From contig JAPLUI010000273.1 of assembly GCA_026397725.1 (NCBI GenBank), positions 1 to 38,622 on the forward strand: DNA of 38,622 bases, in the 5' to 3' direction. Within the stretch, counting starts at the first letter, position 1; each line of letters begins with the position of its first letter. Shown here in pieces: positions 15,220-24,848 of the stretch. Position numbers and translations under genes: made by a program. The notes beneath the pieces were generated by a model that had not been told where the DNA came from, did no database searches, and was given only the letters and a program-made list of their open reading frames with translations. Origin of the DNA: Verrucomicrobiota bacterium (lineage in GTDB: Bacteria; Verrucomicrobiota; Verrucomicrobiia; Verrucomicrobiales; Akkermansiaceae).

Positions 15220-18200
15220 ATGAAAATGCTTATCGCCCTCGTTTCGTCCTGCCTGTGGCTGGTCGCCACACCGGCGCTTGCCGCTGACACCATCGCCCCT
15301 CAACTCAGCTCGATTGGGATTAGTCCTGATCCGGTGGATGTTTCCGTCGCGGCCCAGCCGCTCACCCTCACGCTCGCGATCACCGACGATGAGAGCGGGC
15401 TGGCCAACGCTTACTTGTATTTCTACAACCAAGCCGGACATTACATCAAATCCGGCTCGATCACTGCGGCCGAGCGGATTTCCGGCACCCCGCTCAGTGG
15501 CGTTTACTCAGTCAACGTGACGGTGCCGCTCTACTCCGCGCCCGGCACCTGGCGGGTGGATGTTTACCTCTCCGATGGCGTGGGAAACAGCCGCAGTTAC
15601 GGCGGTGGCTTCGGTGGCAATCCGTTTCCGGTGCCTGCCGACGCCAACTTCACTGTGGCAAACACCGGGCAGATCGATGCGGCTGCGCCCGTCGTCGCCA
15701 CATCCGCTGTCGCCCCAACCACGGTCAACACCGGCACGGTGGCCCAGACCATCACCGTGGACTTTACGGTCACCGATGACCTAGCCGGCCTCAACTACGG
15801 GTGGGTCTATGTGTGGCGCCCCGACGGGGTCTTTCGCAACGATCTGTTGCAGTTTTTCTCCGGCGGGAGCCCGCTCTCAGGCAACAAAATGGCCGGGACC
15901 TACCAAGTTTCGATCCCGCTGCCCCGTAACAGCCCTCAGGGAGCGTGGACCATGCAGATTTATGCGACCGACGAAACGGGCAACTACTTCTTCACGCCAA
16001 TCGGCGGCTTTACCGTGGGCAACACCTCCGAGTCCATTGGCACCTTGGCCAGCGCGCTGGATGCCATCCAGCTCCCGTGGACCAGCTCCACTCCGGGCTG
16101 GAGCCACCAAAAAGCGGTGAGTCACGACGGCATCGACGCCGCTGCCAGTGACCCGCTGGGCGACAGCGGGGAGGCCACGCTGCAAACCACCGTGACCGGC
16201 CCCGGCGTCCTGTCGTTTCAATGGCGCGTCGATTCCGAGGCGGCCGCCGATGTGCTGTCGGTAGAGGTGACGGGGACCGCGATCCACCAGGAAATCAGCG
16301 GCAACACCGCCTGGGCACCGGTCTCGCTGACCATCCCGGCAGGTTCGCATACCATCGGCTGGAAATACGCGAAAAACGCCGCGGTCGCGGTCGGCGCGGA
16401 CCGTGGCTGGATTGATGAAGTCCGCTTCGTCGCCGCAGTGGACGCCGAACTGCCGACCCTCCAGGCATTGCGGATCACGCCCAACCCGGTCAACCTCGGG
16501 ATCGGTCCGCAAGTGGTGACGTTTGCGCTCGAGATAACCGATGATTGCAATGGGTTTTCCGATGGCTACGTCAACCTCCACACCCCGTCCGGCACCTGGT
16601 ATGACAGCGTCCCGATCAGTGCCGGCGACCGCGTCAGCGGCAACGCGCTCGCTGGCACCTACGAAGTGACGTATGAGATTCCCCAGGGGGTCGACTACGG
16701 GGATTGGCGGGTGGCGGTCGAATTGATCGAGGCTGTCACGAACTCTTCCCGCAATTTCGGCGAGGGCAACGAGCCGTTTGCGGAGCTCGGGGAAGGACTG
16801 TTCACCGTTTGGGATGGGGTTTCCACTGACAACCTAGCGCCTCTGATCGAGGAGTTCACTATCGATCCCATCGAGGTGGATATCTCCAGCGCCGCCGCCA
16901 CCGTGGCGGTGACCGTGCGGATCACCGACTCGCAGGAAGGGTTCCGGGATGGCGTCATCGACGTTTACACTCCGAGCGGCGACTGGACCGGTTCGGTCTT
17001 TTTCAACGACAGCACCCGCACCATGGGCGACTCTTTCGACGGGACCTATCAAATCACCGTGCCGGTGCCACTCTACGGCCCGCCGGGGACTTGGCGGCTC
17101 CAATGCAGCGTCAGCGATGTCGCATCCAACCGGCGGGACTACCCGTTTGGCTCCCCCTTTCCGCCCGGGGCGGACGGAACCTTCACCGTGGTGAACAACG
17201 GCGATGTCGATTTGCTCGCGCCGGTGGTCACCTCGATCCGGATCTCCCCAGGCCTCGTCGACACCCGGACCGCCTCCGCCACCATCAGGGTCACGCTTTC
17301 CATCAGCGATGACCTCGGCGGGCTCCGGGATGCCCAGCTCTACTTCTACGACCCGCTGGATCACAATGTTGGCGGACTGTTTGCGGTGCTGGATGGTTCC
17401 AACCGCATCAGCGGCGACACCCTGAGCGCGACCCACCAAGTGGACTTCACGATCCCGCAGGGAGCCGCCATGGGCACCTGGACGATCCGGACCTATCTGC
17501 GCGACACCATCGGCCGCACCAACTTCTACGGATTGGATGGCACGGCCTATCCGGAGCCGGGCGACGGCGAGTTCACGGTTTGGGACGGGGTTTCCGCCGA
17601 CGAAGAGGCGCCGCGGATCGAGGAACTCACCATCACGCCCGCGACGGTCGATCTTACTGGCGCGGGCGCCACCGTGATCGTCACCGCCCGGATCACCGAC
17701 GCCCAGGCAGGGTTCAGTGGCGGCAACTTCGACGTCATCACGCCCGCTGGTGACTGGACCGGTTCGACCGTTTTTTCCGGCAACAACAACCGCGTCTCGG
17801 GCAACGAGTTTGACGGAGTTTATCAAATCACCTTGCCGGTCCCGCGTTACGGTCCGCCGGGGACTTGGCGGGTCACCTGCTACCTCGCTGACGGTGCCGG
17901 AAACGGTCGGGCCTACCCGTCCGGCACCGCGTTTCCTGCCGCAGCGCATGAAACCTTCACGGTGGTGAACACCGGCGCGGTGGATCTGCTCGCGCCGACG
18001 GTCACCGCGATCAGCGTCACTCCCGGCACCCTCACCACGCCCGGCACCCTCGCGGTCACCGTCTCCATCAGCGACGACCTGAGCGGCATCCGGGATGCCC
18101 AGCTCTACTTTTACGACCCGCTGAATGTCAACTATGGCCCCTTGTTCACCGTGCTCGACGCGTCGAACCGGATCAGCGGCGACGCGGTGAGTGCCACTCA

Positions 18201-18771
18201 CCTGGTCCATGTTGCGCTGCCGCCGGGTCTCGCCGCAGGCACTTGGACAATCGGGGTTTTTCTGCGCGACAAGGTCGGCCGCACCAGCTCCTACGGCCCC
18301 GGCGGCACGGCGTATCCGGGGCCGGGCGATGGCAAGTTCACGGTCAGCGCGGTGCCGCTCTCGACCTTCAAAGCCTTCGCCGCGACCCACCATCTAACCG
18401 GCAACGACGCGCTGCCAGGCGCCGATCCCGACCACGACGGCCGCAGCAATGCGGTGGAGTTGATGCTGGGCTCAAATCCGACCCTGGCCGATGCGGGCTC
18501 CGGAGTGTTCACGCTCAGCCAAGACGCGACCCACCTGCACCTCGACTTCACCTGTGCTCCCGCCCTGACCGTGACGGCGAATGGCAACCATCTGGAACTG
18601 CGCGACGGCGGTGGCGGGGCTCCGTTGTGGCTCACCGGACAGACCCAGTTTGGCTTGACCGGACCGTGGACGGCCGTGCTGCCGACCCATATCGCCGGCA
18701 ACACCTGGCGTATCAGCCTGGCCCTCGCCGTCGGCCGTGGCTTCGCCCGTCTGACCTTCGACGATCCCTGA
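15220..18771 (+). CDS. Large secreted protein with seven Ig-like repeats
   Basis: The 1183-aa product starts with a clear signal peptide (MKMLIALVSSCLWLVATPAL, cleaved near ALA-A). Seven ~120-residue beta-sandwich repeats follow at about 24-148, 149-270, 408-530, 531-658, 659-785, 786-910 and 911-1040. Each has APxxxxxxISPxxVD, a VxxxITDDxxG core and PxGTWxxxxYLxDxxGN near the end. A jelly-roll/MAM-like insert (about 271-407, with GPGVLSFQWRVDSEAAADVL) interrupts the series. A calcium-binding DPDHDGRSNAVEL motif follows near 1070, with a final beta-rich domain. Repeats 4-7 alternate in type (A-B-A-B). This is typical of exported adhesion or polysaccharide-associated proteins; no catalytic domain is seen. 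No neighbour is co-oriented, so it is probably monocistronic. Confidence 0.85.
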   Translation: MKMLIALVSSCLWLVATPALAADTIAPQLSSIGISPDPVDVSVAAQPLTLTLAITDDESGLANAYLYFYNQAGHYIKSGSITAAERISGTPLSGVYSVNVTVPLYSAPGTWRVDVYLSDGVGNSRSYGGGFGGNPFPVPADANFTVANTGQIDAAAPVVATSAVAPTTVNTGTVAQTITVDFTVTDDLAGLNYGWVYVWRPDGVFRNDLLQFFSGGSPLSGNKMAGTYQVSIPLPRNSPQGAWTMQIYATDETGNYFFTPIGGFTVGNTSESIGTLASALDAIQLPWTSSTPGWSHQKAVSHDGIDAAASDPLGDSGEATLQTTVTGPGVLSFQWRVDSEAAADVLSVEVTGTAIHQEISGNTAWAPVSLTIPAGSHTIGWKYAKNAAVAVGADRGWIDEVRFVAAVDAELPTLQALRITPNPVNLGIGPQVVTFALEITDDCNGFSDGYVNLHTPSGTWYDSVPISAGDRVSGNALAGTYEVTYEIPQGVDYGDWRVAVELIEAVTNSSRNFGEGNEPFAELGEGLFTVWDGVSTDNLAPLIEEFTIDPIEVDISSAAATVAVTVRITDSQEGFRDGVIDVYTPSGDWTGSVFFNDSTRTMGDSFDGTYQITVPVPLYGPPGTWRLQCSVSDVASNRRDYPFGSPFPPGADGTFTVVNNGDVDLLAPVVTSIRISPGLVDTRTASATIRVTLSISDDLGGLRDAQLYFYDPLDHNVGGLFAVLDGSNRISGDTLSATHQVDFTIPQGAAMGTWTIRTYLRDTIGRTNFYGLDGTAYPEPGDGEFTVWDGVSADEEAPRIEELTITPATVDLTGAGATVIVTARITDAQAGFSGGNFDVITPAGDWTGSTVFSGNNNRVSGNEFDGVYQITLPVPRYGPPGTWRVTCYLADGAGNGRAYPSGTAFPAAAHETFTVVNTGAVDLLAPTVTAISVTPGTLTTPGTLAVTVSISDDLSGIRDAQLYFYDPLNVNYGPLFTVLDASNRISGDAVSATHLVHVALPPGLAAGTWTIGVFLRDKVGRTSSYGPGGTAYPGPGDGKFTVSAVPLSTFKAFAATHHLTGNDALPGADPDHDGRSNAVELMLGSNPTLADAGSGVFTLSQDATHLHLDFTCAPALTVTANGNHLELRDGGGGAPLWLTGQTQFGLTGPWTAVLPTHIAGNTWRISLALAVGRGFARLTFDDP

Positions 18772-18865
18772 ACCACAGGTAAGCGGGCGGTCGACAAACC
18801 ATCATGCTCGCGGTCCGATCACATCTTCACCTCCCAAACGCCATCGCAGGGCGGAGGAAAGAGGC

Positions 18866-19036
18866 TCACGCCACCTGGCGGTCCCCATCCTCGCGCAGGA
18901 CTGCTAGGAAATCCGCGTAATCCGCGAAATCACCGGTTCTCAAAATCCTTTCTGGGCTAATCGTTTCCCGCCCTCTGCCACGCGCCATGACGTGGAAAGA
19001 GGCACCCGGAAATTCAAGACGCAGACTGCGGGGCAT
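18866..19036 (-). pseudogene. N-terminal remnant of an IS200-like (Y1/RAYT) transposase
   Basis: A 57-codon minus-strand frame starts at ATG 19036 with MPRSLRLEFPGASFHVMARG, followed by RGRETI. This is the standard N-terminus of IS200-like/REP-associated transposases (R-x-E-F-x-G-A-x-x-H-V-x-x-R-G). From about codon 27 it runs into DNA resembling the dispersed AATCCGCGTAATCC repeat, and it ends at TGA 18866. The HUH and tyrosine motifs are absent, so it is a dead fragment. It lies in the gap between two convergent exported-protein genes. Confidence 0.6.
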
Positions 19037-19141
19037 GCAGGAAGGCTGGGGAGAGGGCTATTCTGGCCAGTTCGATGTGCGCGAGCCGGAGCTGGAGCGT
19101 TGGATGTTCGAGTCGGGGAGCGGGCAATTTGGCCGGGACTG

Positions 19142-22100
19142 CTATTCGGTCTGCCAACCGACCCGCCAGAACCCGGAATCACCTTCGGCGGCGAGTTGGA
19201 AGATCACGGGACTTCCGTCCACGGTTTGGATTTCATCGAGCCACCACCAGTCGAGCAGATCGGTGCTGTCCTGCAGCACGAGGTTCATGCCGGCTTGGCC
19301 GTGGGTGACGAGTCGCCAAGAGCCAACACCGACACCGGCACCGGCACCGGGGCCCGGGAGCAGCCGGGTGGCTTGCCCGAGTTGCGGTTCGACTGAGGGG
19401 AGGGGGGGCGCGGGTGGCGGAGGCGGCGAGGACGGCGGTGCCGGGATCGTCCCTGTTTCCAGCCAGGCCGCCACATCAAAGCCGGCGGCGGCGGGAATCC
19501 TCGATGACGTGTGGGAGCTTAATCCGGTGAAGCAGATTTCCTCCTCGTCCGGCAGATTCTCGATCAACATCCATTCCTGATGATCCTGCGGAAAACAGAG
19601 CGGATACGTCATTTGGCTCGTGTAAATCCAACCGAGCCCTTCGATCCATCCCCATAGGGCATCGGGCTCTTCCCACCCGAGGTAGATCCAACCCAGTTCG
19701 GCGTGGAAGCACCAAGGGTGGGAGGATGGGTCCATGGCACCGAACCAGGTCCAGAGGTAGTGCCCATCAAGCGGAGTCCCATTCAAACGCAGGCTGGATT
19801 CCGGTTCCGTGAGTTGGACGGAGGTCGCCGCCGAGGAATCCACCGTGAATTCCAGCGTGTCGCCATTGAGGGATAGATAAGGTCCGCTTGCCTCTTCTTT
19901 CAACAGGATGCCCGAGCCACCTCCATCCACCCACCGGAATGACTGGTGTCCGGAAGCTCCCGGCGGCCGGAGCACGAGTTGATACCCGTTGGCGTTGGCT
20001 CGAACCCGGAGCCGTGGCCCCTGAAGGCCCGACACGCCATCGTCTTCGCGGGAGGCCAGCCAGAAGAAACTTCGTGCGTTGTTTTCGCGGTTGGAACGGA
20101 GCAGCAGGTCAAGCATTCCATTTCCGGCCAGCGCCGTCTGCACGGCGGCGGAGAACGCGGAGGTTCCCGGAAAGACGAGATCCTGCGCCGGGTTCACGCT
20201 GGCGGGGTTGGCGGTTGTCGAGGCCAGCAGAGCGGGGTCGAAGGTTCCGCCCGGCTGGGACCACGCACCGGGCCCGGCCGTGGTCCAGGTGACCTCCGCG
20301 AAGTTGTAGGGCTGGGTCACCCGGAAGAACTCGAGCGTGTGAGAGGCGCTTTGCGAGGTGCCGTCCCGCAGCCGCACGGCCAGGGCGAGTTCCACTTCGC
20401 CGGGCGCGAAGCCCGCAGGCAGCGCGGTGAGGTCGAAGCGCATCAGCGAACGGAAGCTGGTGGTGTCATTGATGGATCCCGCCGCGAGATCCCAGTCGAT
20501 CCCCTGGAGTTCGTTGCTGGAGCGGATCCGGATGTCCTCGACTAGCGGGATGTCGGTCCACTCGGCAATTGTTTCGACCAGCGTGAGGACCTCGCCGCTG
20601 GCGGCATGAAGGATCCGGATCGTGCCATCCGGGCCATCGACCACCTCCCAGCGGACGGCGTCTCCCGTGGCACCGGTCGGCACGACGCCCACGCCGCCGC
20701 CGGTGGCTGCCAGCATGCGTCCTTCGGCACCGAGGCTGAGCTGGGAGGTGGTCGTTTCGGTGATGGTCCACGCCGCGCCGGGTTCGGTCGATACCGAGAC
20801 CTCTGCCGCTCCCGGGGTGACGCGAAGCCCGCTGTCCAGATGGCGCAGGATCGTTCCGCCGCCATCCGCCGGGTCAAGCACGAAGCGGTCCGCGCCGGCG
20901 GCATTCATCACGACTTCAGCATCCGACGCAAAGGCACTGCGGTAGTCGAGCACGAGCCGGGGCGCGATCTCGGCCGGTTGCTCGGAGGAAACGAAATACG
21001 CCTCGCTGCGATCCGCTGAGCTTTCCTGATCCGAGCGGACTAACAGATCCAGTGAGCCGCCTGCGGTGATGACGCCATTGACCGCAGAGCGGAAAGCCGG
21101 CTGATCGGGAAACACGAGCGACTGCCCTTCGCCCGTGGTTGAGGGGTTGTAGGGAACCGACACCAGCGGTGCGGGCCCGACATCGCCTCCGGGCGTTGTC
21201 CATGGGTTGCCGGTTGCCGCGGACAACCAAGTGGCCTGGCCGTTCACGAAGACGCGGGTGAGCTGATAGACGGCGAACTCCTGGGCCAGGTTCGCGGGGT
21301 TTCCGGCATGGTTCGCCCCGCGGACCAGTCTCAGCTCCACCGCGTCGGATCCCGGCGGAAGACCTGTTAGATCGAAGCGCAGCAGGGAGCGCACGGCCGC
21401 GGACCCGCCGAGCGGCCCCACCCGCAGGGACCAGTTGGCGGGAATCGAGGTCGCGGGAGAGGTGCTCTCGATGCGCTGATCCGCCGCAGCGAAAACCTCC
21501 CGTTTCGTCTCGATGCCATCGGGTGAACGGACGGCGAGGTATTTTCCGCTGAAGGCATCCTGTACGGTGAACTCTCCCGCGCTGACCTCGGCAAGTTGCC
21601 ATTTCCGCGCATTTCCACCGAGAACGGGAGTGGCGCCGGTGCCGTCCAGATAGCTGCCTACCGGCGACGCGATGGTGACGCGTTTGGTCGATAACGCGCC
21701 TCCCGCATCGAACAGGCGGCGGCCCGGGATGCGCGCGGCGGTCGTGCCGGGAATGACGCGCCGGGTGGCGGTCGAGTCGCCGAGATGCAGGCCGCTCGTG
21801 GCGTTCTTCACGAGGACGCTCGGACCGTAAGTCACCACCCTGCCGTCCGGGCGGGTGGACTGGAGTTCGAAGAGGATTGATTGGTCGCTCGGACCCAGCG
21901 GCACGGTGAATTCCCATGGAAAGGATGTGTCCGCGACCTCACCGAGCCGTCCGTCGATCTCATAGCGCAGGCGCAACGAGCGGAAATCCCTCTTGCTGTT
22001 CTTGAGATGGAAATAGAAGGAACGGTATCCGGAACCGAAATTGAGCATCAGCGCCCTGGCGGCCGGATCGCTCCATTCGAGGTGACCGTCAAGCCAGGCA

Positions 22101-24703
22101 TCCGCCGCCGAAAGATCGGCGAACCCATCCTGGAATGCGGGCGTGACCTCGGTACTGTCGATGACCACTGCCGCGATGCCCTTGGCCGGAACGGTTAGGG
22201 AGAACCTTCCATTGACCACCTGGATGGGAGCGGCGGGCTGATTGTTGATCCACACCCGCGCGTTGCGTGTGTGGCCCGCCAACTCGGGAACCAGCTTCGT
22301 GTCGAGGCTCACCGTCGCGGTTTCCTGCGCGAAGTTCTGATTGGTGAAGGCAAGGCATAGCGTGTCGCTGCCGCGGGCCGCGATGTAGTTCAGCTCGGTG
22401 GTGGAAATGTCGGCCAGCCCCCGCGGCAGCCACAGGCGCACCGGCTCCTCGCCGTGAAATTTCCCGGGCCGCATCCCGTAGTAGCTGCTTTGCAGGTAGG
22501 CATAGCCCTCGATGAACTCCCGCTCGAAGGAGATCGCGCCGTCCGAGCGGGTCTCCGCGTCGGCGACCAGATAGTCGAGCGCGACCGACATCAGCGGCCA
22601 GATATGGTTGAAGTGAAACGAATTGTAACTCAGCTCGTTGAACGGCCGCAGCGGGTAGTCCGGCTTTTCATACACCGTGGTCCGGCCGGTGTTCATGTGG
22701 TAGCCGGGGAAATTCATCCAGCGGCCGACGATGGCGCTGCGTGCGATGTCGCGCAGGAACTCGTCGTTCTTGAGCCAGGCGAGCCGCAGGAACCATGGCG
22801 CGTAGTTTGCCATGAAGATCGCCCGGTGGCCGGTGCTGGTGCCGGAGGACTCGCAGGTCAATCCTTGGGCGGAAACCCGCCACGCGGGCACTGACTCCTC
22901 GGGAATGCTGATGGGTCCGACGGTCCGGTCTGCGAGATAATAGTAAACCGGTGCCACGCCGCCTTGGTTGACAGTGACATTTTCCTCCGGGACCCGCGGC
23001 GCGAACCAGCAGTGCATCGCGAAAAAGCGCGCCGCTTTCCACGCAGCATCGAGGAAACGGGGTTCGTTCGTCGCGTCGTAGAGCAGCAGGAGATCGACGA
23101 AGCGCGGGGCATATCCCGTCCAGAAGAACAGCGAGGCGTCCGGGTCGTTGAAGTCTTCGGGCAGATTGGTGATGCGGCGGGCGATGTAGGCGTCGGCACC
23201 CTCGATGGCGGCTTGCAGGTAGGACGCCTCGCCGGTGGCGCGGTAGAGTTGCAGGGCGTTCTGCCAGGTGGCTCCCGGCTCGGGCACGCTCAGGTTGCGG
23301 ACGCGGCTGCCGGCGTATTCGGTCTTGGCGAGTTCGAGCATTTCCGCAGCCGCGCCATTGCTGATCCGGTATAGCGCCACCAGTTCCGAGATTGGAGCGA
23401 CCGGACCCTCGAGCGTGTAGGAGGGACTCTGGATGTTCTGCGACTCGTCGGTGGTGAAAAGGAACTTCTTCCGCGAGAGCATGTATTCGATGTACGGGTA
23501 GGCACGGCGCTGCCAGATCTCCCTGTTGTCGGTGGTGAGGGCCATCGCCAGCGGACTGAGCGAGGAGACGTTCTTCACCGTGCCCGGCGCGTCGGTCGCG
23601 TAGCTGCAGCCTTTTTCCTCCTCCAGGAAATGGCTGTAGGCGGACATCCCGTAGGCCACCATGTTTTCGAACGCCGCATTGAGCGAACCGATCTGGTTGT
23701 GGCGCACATCGCGGAAATCATAGATGTCGCGGGCGATGCGTTCGAAGGCGATGGTGGTGTCGCCCGTCGCGACGAACGGGCACATCCGGAAGGTGAACGA
23801 TTGGCCGGCTGTCAACCGCGAACCGGTCCCGCCGAGGATCGGCGCGGCAAGGATCGGCTGCGCCTGGCCGGTGGCATTGCGCAAGGCCACGCCGAAGCGC
23901 GAGTTCTCGAACAGCGGCAGCGGCATGAAGGGAAACTCACCGGGATGCGCCACCACGCCCACGGTGCTGCCCGCCTTAGTCACCAGGGTGGAGGGCACCG
24001 GACAATGGTAGGACGCTGTTAGATAACCGGTGGAGGGAAAGCGCCGGCCCTGCCAGACGAGCGGCTGCCAGACCTGCTCGGTCTCCGCAAACGAACTGGC
24101 CGGGGCCCCCAGATAGGCCACCGAGAACCAGGCCGTTCCGGTGGACTCAAGCGTCGTCGTGATCGTCGGCACCCCGGTTTCTCCGTCGAGGGCAATCCGG
24201 GCGGAGAACGCGAAGGTCGGATCCGCGGCGAACTGGTAGGTGATGCCTTCCGGCTCGACCGTGTCACCTGCGGGCCGGATCTCCTTCGAAGCCGCCGCGT
24301 TGAACAGATTGGCGGTGCGGCTGCCGGGATTGGTCACCACATCCGGATCGAAGCCATCGCCCCAGCCCGGGTTGTCGCCCCCGCCGATGCCGCTGTCCGG
24401 GTCGGGAACCGAGGCGATCCATGAGGTTCCGCCATTGTAGTCCACGCCGGCGACCTTGGTCTTGGCCGGGCTGGGATCGCTGGTGGCCAGGAAGATGCGG
24501 AAGGTCATGCCGAAATCGGCCGAGGCACCGTCCGGTCCGGTGAGCCGCACAGTTTCGCCGTCGATCCGGTTGATCGTCCACGAACCGTTGGTCAACTGCT
24601 GGCCGACAGTTGGTGCCACCCATGTCAAAGCCAGGCAACAGACGGTCGCGGCAATGTTCCGTCTGCCGCCTGTCGCGATCCCCGTTCGAGATGTTTCCTC
24701 CAT
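19142..24703 (-). CDS. Very large secreted DNRLRE-domain protein, possibly carbohydrate-active
   Basis: I choose the ATG at 24703, which places a signal peptide (RRNIAATVCCLALTWVAPTV) near the start of an 1853-aa product; the upstream frame to 24814 adds an unlikely leader. Order: a beta-rich N-terminal domain (about 35-330), then a long helical region (about 340-850) rich in Trp/Tyr. That region (WQRRAYPYIEYMLSRKKFLF, FFWTGYAPRFVDLLLLYDAT) looks like an (alpha/alpha)-toroid of polysaccharide lyases/glycosidases. Two DNRLRE-type domains follow (VRSLLRFDLTGLPPGSDAVE; FRSLMRFDLTALPAGFAPGE), each preceding a ricin/fascin-like beta segment. Near the C-terminus is a Trp-rich block (HAELGWIYLGWEEP, EGLGWIYTSQMTYPL) seen in exported Verrucomicrobiota proteins, then a Pro-rich linker and a final beta domain. 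The catalytic family is not recognised. Confidence 0.75.
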   Translation of the reverse strand: MEETSRTGIATGGRRNIAATVCCLALTWVAPTVGQQLTNGSWTINRIDGETVRLTGPDGASADFGMTFRIFLATSDPSPAKTKVAGVDYNGGTSWIASVPDPDSGIGGGDNPGWGDGFDPDVVTNPGSRTANLFNAAASKEIRPAGDTVEPEGITYQFAADPTFAFSARIALDGETGVPTITTTLESTGTAWFSVAYLGAPASSFAETEQVWQPLVWQGRRFPSTGYLTASYHCPVPSTLVTKAGSTVGVVAHPGEFPFMPLPLFENSRFGVALRNATGQAQPILAAPILGGTGSRLTAGQSFTFRMCPFVATGDTTIAFERIARDIYDFRDVRHNQIGSLNAAFENMVAYGMSAYSHFLEEEKGCSYATDAPGTVKNVSSLSPLAMALTTDNREIWQRRAYPYIEYMLSRKKFLFTTDESQNIQSPSYTLEGPVAPISELVALYRISNGAAAEMLELAKTEYAGSRVRNLSVPEPGATWQNALQLYRATGEASYLQAAIEGADAYIARRITNLPEDFNDPDASLFFWTGYAPRFVDLLLLYDATNEPRFLDAAWKAARFFAMHCWFAPRVPEENVTVNQGGVAPVYYYLADRTVGPISIPEESVPAWRVSAQGLTCESSGTSTGHRAIFMANYAPWFLRLAWLKNDEFLRDIARSAIVGRWMNFPGYHMNTGRTTVYEKPDYPLRPFNELSYNSFHFNHIWPLMSVALDYLVADAETRSDGAISFEREFIEGYAYLQSSYYGMRPGKFHGEEPVRLWLPRGLADISTTELNYIAARGSDTLCLAFTNQNFAQETATVSLDTKLVPELAGHTRNARVWINNQPAAPIQVVNGRFSLTVPAKGIAAVVIDSTEVTPAFQDGFADLSAADAWLDGHLEWSDPAARALMLNFGSGYRSFYFHLKNSKRDFRSLRLRYEIDGRLGEVADTSFPWEFTVPLGPSDQSILFELQSTRPDGRVVTYGPSVLVKNATSGLHLGDSTATRRVIPGTTAARIPGRRLFDAGGALSTKRVTIASPVGSYLDGTGATPVLGGNARKWQLAEVSAGEFTVQDAFSGKYLAVRSPDGIETKREVFAAADQRIESTSPATSIPANWSLRVGPLGGSAAVRSLLRFDLTGLPPGSDAVELRLVRGANHAGNPANLAQEFAVYQLTRVFVNGQATWLSAATGNPWTTPGGDVGPAPLVSVPYNPSTTGEGQSLVFPDQPAFRSAVNGVITAGGSLDLLVRSDQESSADRSEAYFVSSEQPAEIAPRLVLDYRSAFASDAEVVMNAAGADRFVLDPADGGGTILRHLDSGLRVTPGAAEVSVSTEPGAAWTITETTTSQLSLGAEGRMLAATGGGVGVVPTGATGDAVRWEVVDGPDGTIRILHAASGEVLTLVETIAEWTDIPLVEDIRIRSSNELQGIDWDLAAGSINDTTSFRSLMRFDLTALPAGFAPGEVELALAVRLRDGTSQSASHTLEFFRVTQPYNFAEVTWTTAGPGAWSQPGGTFDPALLASTTANPASVNPAQDLVFPGTSAFSAAVQTALAGNGMLDLLLRSNRENNARSFFWLASREDDGVSGLQGPRLRVRANANGYQLVLRPPGASGHQSFRWVDGGGSGILLKEEASGPYLSLNGDTLEFTVDSSAATSVQLTEPESSLRLNGTPLDGHYLWTWFGAMDPSSHPWCFHAELGWIYLGWEEPDALWGWIEGLGWIYTSQMTYPLCFPQDHQEWMLIENLPDEEEICFTGLSSHTSSRIPAAAGFDVAAWLETGTIPAPPSSPPPPPAPPLPSVEPQLGQATRLLPGPGAGAGVGVGSWRLVTHGQAGMNLVLQDSTDLLDWWWLDEIQTVDGSPVIFQLAAEGDSGFWRVGWQTE

Positions 24704-24848
24704 GGCGGTTTCTTGGGTTGGTATCGGGTCTGTCATGGAGCTGGGGACGCGCTTGGAGTGCGCGCCTTTGTTCGCGTCCGTGACGATAGACCCGGGCCCT
24801 GGTTTACACGGCAACCCATTTTATGACGGCCGATCCAAGGTCCCGGTA

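Noticed and set aside
16834..18393. 519-codon open frame on the minus strand
   Set aside because: It is antisense to the repeats of the 1183-aa secreted protein, is Arg/Gly/Asp-rich and has no recognisable domain.
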